From contig NC_092022.1 of NCBI RefSeq assembly GCF_042242105.1, positions 10,660,001-10,724,000 on the forward strand: a stretch of DNA of 64,000 nucleotides, written 5' to 3'. This stretch comes from Pempheris klunzingeri (Eukaryota > Chordata > Actinopteri > Acropomatiformes > Pempheridae). Both the position numbers and the translations under genes were made by a program. Below the pieces are notes generated by a model. The model saw only the letters and a program-made list of their open reading frames with translations, searched no databases and had not been told where the DNA came from. This document shows, piece after piece, positions 54,202 through 64,000 of this stretch. Every line of letters starts with the position of its first letter. Position 1 is the first letter of the stretch.

Positions 54202-54819
54202 ATGATAAGCTCGGTGTGTGTTTCCTCTTACCGAGGGCGCAAGTCCGGCAACAAACCTCCGTCCAAATCATGTCTGAAGGAGGAGATGGCCAGAGGGGAA
54301 GACTCGGACAAAATTATCATCAACGTGGGCGGCACTCGACATGAAACCTACAAGAGCACCCTGAGGACCCTGCCGGGGACCCGCCTGGCGTGGCTGGCAG
54401 ACCCGGACCCGCAGGTCAGCTCCGACTCGGACGCTGCGCCTCCACCGAGCGCCACCGAGTTCTTCTTCGACAGACACCCGGGCATCTTCGCCTACGTGCT
54501 GAACTACTACCGGACCGGTAAGCTGCACTGCCCGGCCGACGTCTGCGGGCCCCTCTTCGAGGAGGAGCTGGCGTTTTGGGGCATTGATGAGACCGACGTG
54601 GAGCCGTGCTGCTGGATGACCTACCGGCAGCACCGGGACGCGGAGGAGGCCCTGGATATATTTGAGCCGCCGGACCCAGAGGACACCGACGACGACAGAG
54701 AGATACCGAGACGGTTCGGCATCGAGGACTGTCCGGACAGGTCGAGGGGCTGCTGTGAAGTTTGGCAGCCGAAGATGTGGGCCTTATTTGACGACCCGTA
54801 CTCGTCCAGAGCAGCCAGG
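54202..54819 (+). CDS. kcnc4: Voltage-gated potassium channel Kv3.4, first coding exon
   Basis: Shaw-type Kv channel subunit giving fast, A-type current in neurons and muscle. Exon 1 codes 206 residues and stops at a clean phase-0 donor (CCAGG/GTGAGT). The N-terminus [20 protein letters not shown] is the Kv3.4 inactivation ball, including Cys6 (redox-sensitive) and Ser8, Ser9 and Ser15 (phosphorylation sites in mammals). The T1/BTB tetramerisation domain follows: [40 protein letters not shown], with the zinc-site pattern H-CPADV-C ... CC in [10 protein letters not shown]. The exon ends with [15 protein letters not shown] just before S1. Membrane segments S1-S6 and the pore are in exons beyond the right edge; none is in the remaining 9.2 kb. 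Confidence 0.95.
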
Positions 54820-56849
54820 GTGAGTTCAGCAGATGTTTTCTCCTCTGGGCGCAGCACCGGGCAGACCATAAAGGGGGGGAAAAGGCGCTCATGTTGTCCT
54901 ATTCAACAGGTGTGACCGTCAGGGCTGCCAGAGCGCACGCATTCACAGTCACCCTCGCGCCACTGACACTTTAAGCACGCGCTCACGCCACGCGCCTGTC
55001 TTCTCACGCAGTGAAAAACAAATTTATAATCGATAACGTCGGCAGGAGAGAGTGAGACCAACCTAAACACCGGCACCAAGTCAACTACTGTCAAAATACT
55101 ACGTCCGGAGGAGACTTTCAAAATAAGAGCGTCTTTGAGGTTTATAAAACGTTGTAATTTAAAAATAATCAGAGGATCAACAAATGAGACAAATAGTCTC
55201 ATCCTGCGCTATTGAAAGTAAGTAAAGTTACCGTGACTCTAATCTGCGGGTGTACTGAGTTTATATGTACCTGCAACACTTTATGGCATTAACTGTAAAA
55301 TTGAATCAAAGCAGAAACAAAGCCAGAGCTCACAGAAAGCTTTCTGAAGTTTTTTTTAAAACTCGCAGCAATATTACGTGTAATAAGCTGGATGAGTTTA
55401 TTTCATTATTTCTAAAAGCACGATATGCTGATAAGCAAGTAGGCCTGACTGCAGAAGTCAGATGCATTGCTGTTAGCATCTCCCTTTGAAATGCAGTGGA
55501 GTAAAAGCAAACAGTCTAGGAAATGTCACTACATGTGATTGTACATAAAAACTGTATTTACAGTATGAGTACATTGTTTGATGAAGCAATCTAAATGCAA
55601 ATGCAAGTTTATCTCCCAAATTTCCCCCTGTTCAGAATGAACTTAAAATCTACTAGAAAAAACAAACAAAACACAAACATCTTAACTTCCTGTCTCACAC
55701 TTGCTCTATCTGGCTAGCTTGACTTATGAGAAGTTATAGTAATGCTCCCTTCCTTCTTGTCCTCCCAACTACACATTCCAGCATCAAAATTACTCTATAA
55801 ATTCATCAGGATGCAGGAAAACATTCTCTGACATTAACAGTTTTCTGGGGGCTGATCCTCAGATACCTGGTTAGGTTTGGTCCTCTGATTCAGGCTATGA
55901 CGTCTGGAGGTTGGGAAGTTTTCTGATCCACCAAACGTATTCATCATTGACTGTGCATATTAACTTCGCTTTTCATCTTTTAAACGTTTTAAAAGCGGGA
56001 CTTTGATTGCTGAACTGTTAAAACAAGTTATTTCTTGATACCAGAGATCTAACTTCTAGCACGAACATCTTTAGTATCACTTTGACCTGCTCATGTTTTA
56101 AACAGTCCAAAGGGAAATCGTACTGATGAGTTTGTTACTGATGCAGGTAAAGTGACTTTAAACAAGTCGAGTCAAAGTTTATTTCTATCGAACATTTAAA
56201 ACAACCACAGTTGACCAAAGTGCTGAACATGGTTAAAACTGAAGATAAAGACAAAGAAAGGTAAATAAGGTAAATAAATGAAAATAAGAGAAGATTTATA
56301 CTTCCTAAGATCTTGACTGCATAAGATTATGCAGTCAAAGTGAAGTCAAGGTGTCAAGCTCAACTTGAGCTGAAATCCAACGAGAACAGGTGGGCCTTTA
56401 GCAGCAACTGGAGTTTCAAGGGTCTCAGGAGTTCTTACATGAAAATGCAAGCTGTTCCAGAGATTACAATATGTATTTTTGTGCCTGGATCTCGAAACAC
56501 CTGGTTGGTTGACCTCAGTGCTCTAACTGGAGTATGATAATGCTTAAAAAACCTTAAAAACAAGCAATAAAATAGTAAAATCAATCCTGAAACAGACAGG
56601 AAGCCAGTGAAGAGAGGTCAGTACTGGTGTTACGTTCACACGCTTTCTTTTTCCAGATAGAGGACGAGCAGCTGCATGTTGTACTAACAGTTTCTCACCG
56701 TTTCCCACATTAATCACCGTGCAATCATTACTGTTTCCATTGTGTCAGAACTTTAAGTTCTGAGATCTCTAGATTAAGACGTGTGCGTTATATGGCAAAA
56801 ATATGCAGACATGTTTGTTCACTTTTTGATTTGGCAAGGGAAGTCTACA

Positions 56850-57156
56850 GCATACAATGGTGCTTCAGACAAGTCCAGTGTTGTGGTTCAGAGAGGTCCC
56901 TTTCCTGTTTCATGACGGTGTCCATGTGCACAAAGCCGGGTTCATAAAGAGAATGTTTTCCCAACATGCCTTGACAGAGCTCTGATCTCAGTCCCATCCA
57001 GTGCCTTTGGGATGACATGGAACACCGACTGTGAGCCAGGCGTAGTGGCTCAGCATCCGTGTTGGACTTTATTAGTGCTGTTGTGGCTGAATGGGAGGAA
57101 AATCCCTGCAGACAGGTTCCAAAATCTGGTGGAAATCCTTCACAGAATAGTGGAGA
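56850..57156 (+). mobile_element. Old Tc1-like transposase C-terminal remnant (left part)
   Basis: Across two broken frames the text reads like a Tc1 transposase C-terminus: DLSPIQCLWDDMEHR from about 56990, then AEWEENP or RKIPADRFQNLVEILHRIVE (57085-57150). This corresponds to the 'DLNPIEHLWDELERR...' region of fish Tc1 elements. It stops at the TA where the younger element (57159-58580) is inserted. The right flank at 58583-58620 (GAATCAGATGGGTTCAGGTG) looks like the continuation of the same family. Confidence 0.6.
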
Positions 57157-57158
57157 TA

Positions 57159-58580
57159 CAGTTGCAAGAAAAAGTATGTGAACCCTTTGGGATTACTTGG
57201 ATTTCTGCATAAATTCTTCATAAAATATGTTCTGATCTTCATCTAAGTCACATCACTAGACAAACACAGTCTGCTTAAACTAATACCGCACAAAAAATGA
57301 TAAGTTTTCATGTTTGTATTGAACACAACATGTAAACATTCACAGTGCAGGGTGGAAAAAGTATGTGAACCCGTAGGCTTATGACCTCTCCAAGAGCTAA
57401 TTGGAGCCAGGAGTCAGCCAACCTGGAGTCCAATCAATGTGATGAGATTGGGTGTGTTGGTTAAAGCTGCCCTGCCCTATAAAAAACACACACCAGTTTT
57501 GAGTTTGCTGTTCTCAAGAGGCATTGCCTGATGTGAACCGTGCCTCGCACAAAAGAGCTCTCAGAAGATCTACGATCAAGAATTGTTGACTTGCATGAAG
57601 CTGGAAAGGGTTACAAAAGTATCTCTAAAAGCCTTGATGTCCACGTGTCCACGGTAAGACAGACTGTCTACAAATGGAGAAAGTTCAGCACTGTTGCTAC
57701 TCTCCCTAGGTGTGGTCGTCCTGTAAAGATGACTGTGAGAGCACAGCGCAGAATGCTCAACGAGGTGAAGAAGAATCCTAGGGTGTCAGTTAAAGACTTA
57801 CAGAAATCTCTGGCACATGCTAACATTATTGTTGACAAATCTACAATAAGTAAAACATTAAACAAGAATGGAGTTCATGGGAGGACACCACGGAGGAAGC
57901 CATTGGTGTCCAAAAAAAACATTGCTGCATGTTTGAAGTTTGCAAAAGAGCACCTGGATGTTCCAAATGAATTCCCAAGTTTATCAAGACATTTTGCAGG
58001 AAAACTTAAGACCATCTGTCTGCCAACTGCTCAACAGAGCTCAACAGAGGATGGGTGATGCAACAGGACAACGACCCAAAGCATAGAAGTAAATCAACAA
58101 CAGAATGGCTTCAACAGAAGAAAATACGCCTTCTGGAGTGGCCCAGTCAGAGTCCTGACCTCAACCCGATTGAGATGCTGTGGAATGACCTCAAGAGACC
58201 GATTCACACCAGACATCCCAAGAATATTGCTCAACTGAAACAGTTTTGTACAGAGGAATGGTCCAAAATTCCTCCTGACCGTTGTGCAGGTCTGATCTGC
58301 AACTACAGGAAACGTTTGGTTGAGGTTATTGCTGCCAAAGGAGGGTCAACCAGTTATTAAATCCAAAGGTTCACATACTTTTTCCAATGTGTACTGTGAA
58401 TGTTTACATGTTGTGTTCAATAAAAACATGAAAACTTATCATTTTTTGTGCGGAATTAGTTTAAGCAGACTGTGTTTGTCTAGTGATGTGACTTAGATGA
58501 AGATCAGAACATATTTTATGAAGAATTTATGCAGAAATCCAAGTAATCCCAAAGGGTTCACATACTTTTTCTTGCAACTG
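57159..58580 (+). mobile_element. Tc1-like transposon, 1422 bp, internally deleted
   Basis: Ends CAGTTGCAAGAAAAAGTATG and its complement (...CTTTTTCTTGCAACTG), flanked by TA at 57157-57158 and 58581-58582. The inverted repeats are long, about 210 bases each (57159 to about 57371; about 58368 to 58580). The phrase AAAGTATGTGAACCC occurs both at the outer end and at the inner end of each arm, an IR/DR layout as in Sleeping Beauty-type elements. The arms are nearly identical, pointing to a fairly recent insertion. The transposase inside is broken. Confidence 0.92.
57540..58360 (+). pseudogene. Broken Tc1-like transposase
   Basis: Cut-and-paste DDE transposase remnant. The expected ATG is GTG here (57540, GTG-CCTCGCACAAAA). 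The N-terminal part ([20 protein letters not shown], then [20 protein letters not shown] with the first helix-turn-helix, GRPVK hook, second DNA-binding helices) runs to about 57970. The frame then changes and resumes at about 58055 as [20 protein letters not shown] ... [14 protein letters not shown] to the stop at 58360. The second D and the E of the catalytic triad are present. The segment that should carry the first D is deleted, so no active enzyme can be made. Confidence 0.9.
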
Positions 58581-60999
58581 TAGTTTGGAATCAGATGGGT
58601 TCAGGTGTCTCGTTAACATTGGCGTTACTTCCAAATCCCACTGCTGTTTGCATAAAAATTATTAAATAATAATGCTGAAATTAACCAATTTATTCTTATA
58701 CTTTTAAAAAAAATGTATATTCTTCACAAAAACTCATCCACAGGCAGAAATCTACAGTATTATATCCTACACAGTCACTTATGTTTGGGTTCAGGTAAAC
58801 CCCAGAGAGGTTTACCTGTTAAACCTGTTATGAAAGTAAAATGTGGGAACATCAGAAATCCAAATAGATGTGTAGTATGTGGGTAGAGGTGTAGTTCTGC
58901 ATTAATAAGTCCTGTCTACCCTAATAACAGGTGAAGAGCATATGAAAATACATTTAATCATGTCTTTGTTGGTGACTTCTGAAACGCATAATCAGTTCAA
59001 AGTTACATATATAAGCAACTCATCAAACAGTGTTAAAACTGTAGTGTGGAGCTCTGGTAGTGAGAGTAATTATACAAACACTGACATGATCTTATGATAT
59101 ATCCCCTCTTTCAGAATGCAGAGTTTCTTTTTTATCTGGAGCATCTGAAAATTTTCTTGGACGCCTCTAAGGTTTTTCTGCCGTACGTCCAGTCACTCCT
59201 GTCTCCCCTCAGCTGTGACAAACCAGTCGTTACTGTTTGATGAAAAATGCATCACTATTGGTGAACCAGTAAGGGAATGTCGGCACAGACACCAGATCTG
59301 AAACTCTGGTATACTGTGAAATACAGAGAGTTTTCCCTGGCTGTGATGAGCTTAAGCAGCATTGTGTGAGCTCGTTAGTTAATGGCTTGACTATAAAGGA
59401 CTGTAATTTCTATGTAAAAGTCTGGCACCCCAGCTTTAAAGATAGTATTTGATCTGTTATAAAGAACCTCCAGGACTCCAAACAGATCATTTATATTTAT
59501 CTTTGTACTAAAGTAATTTTAATTAAATTTTTTTATAATGTGTTTCGAGGTCTGTGCTATCTCTAGAAAACTAAATGTTTTCGGTAGCGTGAAGAGCAGT
59601 TTTTCCAGTTTTCACTTAAATATTTAGCATGAAATTGTGCCAAAATAGAGAAAATGCTGTTTCATGGCTGCTGAAGTGCTCCCACACGTCCTGTTCAAAG
59701 TTTGCACTCAAACGTCCTCAGAGCGCGAGTGTTTGACAGGCTGCACAAGCGTACATCCATGTAGAGTAAATCATACCATATATTTAATAGACCACGGGCG
59801 TCTAAACACACATATAGACGAGACAAATGAAGAAATCTTTCATTTATAATAACATTAAGAATCTATCTGCAGTGTTGAGTGAAACACCACTGCTGTGTTT
59901 TATCTTGATTTCTGCTCGTCTGTAGATATTTTATTCTAATTATCATATTTATCATGTCACAGGTTCCATTTTTGACATATTATTTTAACTTGAATATTCC
60001 CCCAAAAAGTTACGTTTCTCATTTTATCATGATGAACAAAATACACTTCTCACTGGCTGATCAATAAATGTTGCTGTGTTGTAAATTAAAATCACTTTGC
60101 TCTCATTACTTCCACAGGGGATATCGGCCAGCTGCAAGCATTCAAGAGTATGCTATGTCTAATGGCTTAGCAACAAAAGCAGCAGAGTGCTTAGTGAAGC
60201 AAGTATCGAGTGTCACTGTAAGCACGTGTTGTCGGGCTAAGCGCCAGGAGCTTTCATTGGTCAAAAAGAAAAATAGATTTAGTCCAGCAAGAGAGAGGCT
60301 GATGCTCACTCTAATTCTGCCTGTTTGTGGAGTTTAATGGTCTGTTCAGAGACTCTCACAGTGCCGCAGTGGTGTTCTTACTGCATGCCAGTCACACTAC
60401 AAGTAGTGTTTATTTTAGCTTCTTGTCCAGGTGGCCTTTGCAGGCTGTTGCTGTAGAACGGCTGATATCTCTGAGTCACAGCTGCCACAGCGTTGGCGCC
60501 ATCTGAAGATGACCTGCCCTGCTTGTCGTGTCTCTCACCACTGAATATTTGTAAATGTATCAATCAGGATTTGTGAAGTTCTGTGAAAAACAGCAGTGTG
60601 GATGGAAAGCATGTAATAAGAATGAGTGAGGGCGGGCCCATATTGACCTGGTCATAATGTTCTTCGTCCATTTCCTCTCCAGCTGATTCACGTACGTATG
60701 TTTGCTCTGTGCATTCTGAAAGGATGCAGAGTGCATTTTGAGGGACTCACGTTACCTTTATGGCCTTTTTATTTCAAAGAGCTTCTGAGCTCATCTCAGG
60801 TAATGTGATTCCTGAAAGCCGGAGGGAAGTTAATCTGTCCATCATTTCAGCCACATCCTCCCCTCTATCAGCCGAAACTGGACTTGCAGCTCTGTGAAAG
60901 TCAGCACATGAAGCCTGCACACTGATAATGGCACCACTCACAAAGACACGACACAATCATATACAGCTTTGCCACCAGGAGTAACAGCCTCAGCCTTGT

Positions 61000-61545
61000 T
61001 ACGTGGCTCGTTGCTTGTCACTCTATCGGTCAGCTGGTCGACTAGTGTGCTTGAGACCCAAATATCTCAACAACTATGTGATGGTTTGCAATGAAACCAA
61101 GTACAGACACACATTTGGCCCAGAGAATGAATCCTACAGACGTTGATGATCCCCTGACTTTTCCTCTAGCAGCACCAGAAGGCTTACATTTGTTTTGATT
61201 GAAATATCTCAACTATTCGACGTACTGCCATTAAATCTGGTACAAATATTCATTTTCCCCTCTGCCTGAATAACTTTGCCGACCCCCTTAACTTTTCATC
61301 TAGCACCACCATGAGATCGAACTTTACATTTTTCATAAACAAATATCTGCAGAACGATTGACGTCCCCATCAACCCAAACTGTGCTTTGTGTTAGCACGC
61401 TAACATGCTAAAATAAGAGGATGGCAATGACAAGTAAGGGTTATACCTGCTAAACATTAGCATGTTAGCTGGCTCATGTTTGCTTTTAGCTCATAGCAAT
61501 CACTAGCATGGCTATAGACTCTGCAAAGTCCTTCAGTCTTAGGAG
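61000..61545. repeat. Percomorph dispersed repeat
   Basis: Contains the phrases CCCCTGACTTTTCCTCTAGC, CCCCCTTAACTTTTCATCTA, GCACGCTAACATGCTAAAAT and TAAACATTAGCATGTTAGCT, which I recognise from a very common repeat in spiny-rayed fish. The 'gatcccctgacttttcatctagc' unit occurs twice (about 61146 and 61283), so the element has internal repetition. No coding capacity. Confidence 0.6.
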
Positions 61546-61914
61546 AAAGAAAATAATCAGACAACTTAATATAACCTTATCATTAAGTCATCATGATTAT
61601 GTAAATTTATAGTCAACAACTGGCAGAAGTTTATTGTCTCAGAGACACCTCCAGACTATTGTCTTCCCTGTAGATGCTTTGCCTGGCTTGTACTGCAGCC
61701 TTTTTCATATCTTGCCTGTTGCTTTTCAGTCTGGTATTCACAAAGTGAAGTGTTCAGATGCACTGAGGTCAAAAACATTCCTGTTAGCATTGTCTGTATA
61801 TTTAGAATCACTTCTTTGGGGTACAAAGTATTAAAAGGGCTACAATTCTACGCTGTTCACCGAATATGGACATGAACGCTCAAATACCTTCAAAGCTGAA
61901 CCTCACACTTAGAC

Positions 61915-61955
61915 TTCTTTTATTGATCCCCCATAGGGGGAAATTTACATTGTGA
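61915..61955 (-). repeat. Possible LINE/SINE 3' tail, reverse orientation
   Basis: CTTTTATTGATCCCCCATAG then GGGGAAATTT is the reverse complement of the tail seen near 5700 (AAATTTCCCC...GGATCAATAAA). Only the tail is recognisable. Confidence 0.45.
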
Positions 61956-64000
61956 TTGTTTCAAATTACTGGAGTGCAGAGCCCAAACAATGAAGATACT
62001 TGTTTTAATACTAACACAATAGAAATAAACATGCATTTAATTGAAATGAATACGTGACAGCATGCTATTTTAGTTTGGTCAGCTCCATGACACTGACTCT
62101 ATAATCTTACATGTGACAATTAGACTTGACTTTATCATTATGCTCAGACCTGATGACTTTTTTCAGCCTTCCCTAATGTAATATTTCATTACTTCCACAG
62201 CCCTGCTGCCTGTAATTAATCACCGCTGTGGTAATGTTCTGCACCTAGTTATCAGTGGTGAGCAATTAAAACTGTCTTTCCCACAGAAAAGAGCACCGTA
62301 TTTTATCCCACGTAGAGAAAGAAATCAATTTGTCTTTGTTGTGAGACCAAGGGATTAACTGATGTGGGATTGTTGAGGTCTGATCCCTTTTTATCTGGAG
62401 TCTGAATTTCCAATAACCAATCTATTGGGCAATATAAAATGCTGTTTTTCTTTTAATTACAAATACATTTTGTATTGATTAACACTTACAATTAGACTGG
62501 ATTAGAAACATTGGCATAATTTCTCTCCTTGTTTAGTTATTATTTATAGATTAAATGTAGATATACAGATTTAATGAATGTTATATGAGCCATTATCTTA
62601 CTTATATTTATACATTTGTAAATATTGATACTTGGTGGAAAGTCTAACCCTAATAAGAACTAAATATTGACATGTCATCTTTCTCTTCAGGGAACCGCAT
62701 CTGTGTATTCACTTCAGAAACTTTACAGGAATAGTGTCACCACATCTTCATCAAAACCTTATTTCTGAAAGGAGAAAACAATTGACACTGATTTTAAAAA
62801 AGGAAATATCAGTCAATATCTTTCAATAAGTTTCTTTGCTCGTTTGTCTCAGTGTGACACCCAGCTGATAAATAATAGATGAGTGTTTCGAGCAGAGCCT
62901 TGTATTCCTCTGGGCCTGCGTTCACAGTGCTGACACTTTTCTGTGCTGCTCTGTGAATGGAACACAGGATTTGATTTTTCACACATCATCAAAGTGGCAC
63001 ATCCTCATTAAGGAGACTTACTTATAACAGTGAATTCTCAGTGAAAGAGGGGTGTAATCCTGTGTGATTATGTTGCTTGTTTATTCTGCTTGGTTCTGAG
63101 CTGAAAATAGATCGGCTGTGTTATTGCGAGATCAGTGAATGCATCACAAAGTGTGCACAGAGTTGCAGACTTTGTGTTTGTCAGAAAGAAAAGAAAAATC
63201 AATAAATGCACATTACTGACTATCATCTTACTTCCACATAAACCAAAGAGCAATTATCAGTGATGTGGATTGTTGGTATTTGAGCTGCATCTTAACTTGC
63301 AATCATCCATGTGATTTTCTCTTTGTAAAAGTTTACATTTTTTCCTCAATTAGATAAATAATTGAATATAGAGCATTCAACTGAATTAAACTATAATAGC
63401 TTATTCATCAGAGGAGAAGATTGGCGAAGCAGATTAAATTGTAATTTTATCAGCTTCAGTCCTCAGCAGCATTGTAGAAAGTATATTTACAATGCAGAGG
63501 GAAAGCAAAAGCTCTTTGTTTCCCTCTTGTAACTTAATACATTTGCACATTTTACACAGTATATTTACTGGCCGACTATTTGAAGAGATTTAAACTGCTT
63601 TGATTGATGATCAGCACTGAATATCCAATGATTATTTTTCTGCACGCTGAGATTTCTGGCTCATCTCTCCAGCCTGCGCTTTGTTTTTAGAGAAAACTTT
63701 CTACATGTTGGAATTTCAAAACACATGTAGCTTTTTTCAAGTAGCTGTCTGCCGGCCATGATACACACAGATGAACCTCTTCCGTCGATCTCTTTTGGAC
63801 ATTGTTTTTTTTCCCCCAGAAGTTACATCAACAGTACACCTTCATCTTCTTCATCAGGATAAAAGATGCTCAATTGTCATCTCAAGTATGCTCACATCGT
63901 ACCAGATGGTCGTACATAGGAAGAGATCCTAACCCCGGTCTCTGCTGTCGTAGGTGGGTGGCCTGATGTTTTCCTTGTAATGTAGCAGTACCCATCCTGC

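Larger units (their letters stand above)
54820..64000 (+). other. kcnc4 intron 1 (partial)
   Basis: At least 9.2 kb, running off the right edge. No S1-S6 channel exon was found, and no nested gene is recognised. Contents are the nested Tc1 elements (56.85-58.62 kb), a percomorph dispersed repeat (61.0-61.55 kb) and a retrotransposon-like tail at 61.92 kb. The remainder is AT-rich sequence with no feature that I can name. Confidence 0.75.

Noticed and set aside
54268-54892. Long antisense frames over kcnc4 exon 1
   Set aside because: GC-rich shadow frames opposite a well recognised coding exon.
60068-60337. 89-codon frame in kcnc4 intron 1
   Set aside because: No recognisable domain, no consistent splice context, and composition like the surrounding intron.
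54820-64000. Search for kcnc4 exon 2 (S1-S6 and pore)
   Set aside because: No frame with the S4 arginine repeat or the TxGYGD pore signature is present, so the next exon must lie beyond the window.

Overview
The window is nuclear DNA from a ray-finned fish, most likely a spiny-rayed (percomorph) teleost. The evidence is intron-split vertebrate genes with GT-AG junctions, dense AC, GA and trinucleotide microsatellites, several decayed Tc1-like transposons, and dispersed repeats that I recognise from percomorph genomes. All calls come from reading the sequence; no search was run.

Layout, left to right. (1) 1-2245, minus: 5' part of sypl2 (synaptophysin family; last exon or exons lie beyond the left edge). 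(2) 2.4-6.0 kb: intergenic with simple repeats. (3) 6486-19374, plus: complete sort1 (sortilin, 20 coding exons, 823 codons) with about 2.3 kb of 3'UTR; three introns hold DNA-transposon remnants. (4) 22391-23487, minus: ngrn (neugrin, 3 exons, 305 codons), head to head with (5) nfya at 24957-29341, plus (NF-Y subunit alpha, 9 coding exons, 348 codons), whose intron carries a truncated Tc1 copy. (6) 31147-45982, plus: ahcyl1 (IRBIT, 17 coding exons, 555 codons), with a candidate alternative first exon at 35923-35955. (7) 48399-50318, plus: intronless-ORF hsp70 (639 codons) with heat-shock elements, TATA box and a 5'UTR intron. (8) 54202-54819, plus: first coding exon of kcnc4 (Kv3.4). The rest of the window to 64000 is its first intron, holding a nested pair of Tc1-like elements and other repeats.

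The genes do not form a pathway. sypl2, sort1, ahcyl1 and kcnc4 are neighbours on human 1p13.3, so the block is conserved synteny. The ngrn-nfya pair and hsp70 have human counterparts elsewhere (15q26; 6p21 for NFYA and the HSPA1 genes). CCAAT boxes, the binding site of the NF-Y complex that nfya encodes, occur in the sort1, nfya/ngrn and ahcyl1 upstream regions. I found no operon-like system, CRISPR array, tRNA or rRNA. The most interesting items are the in-frame alternative ahcyl1 exon, the matching CCAAT spacings, and the nested transposons.
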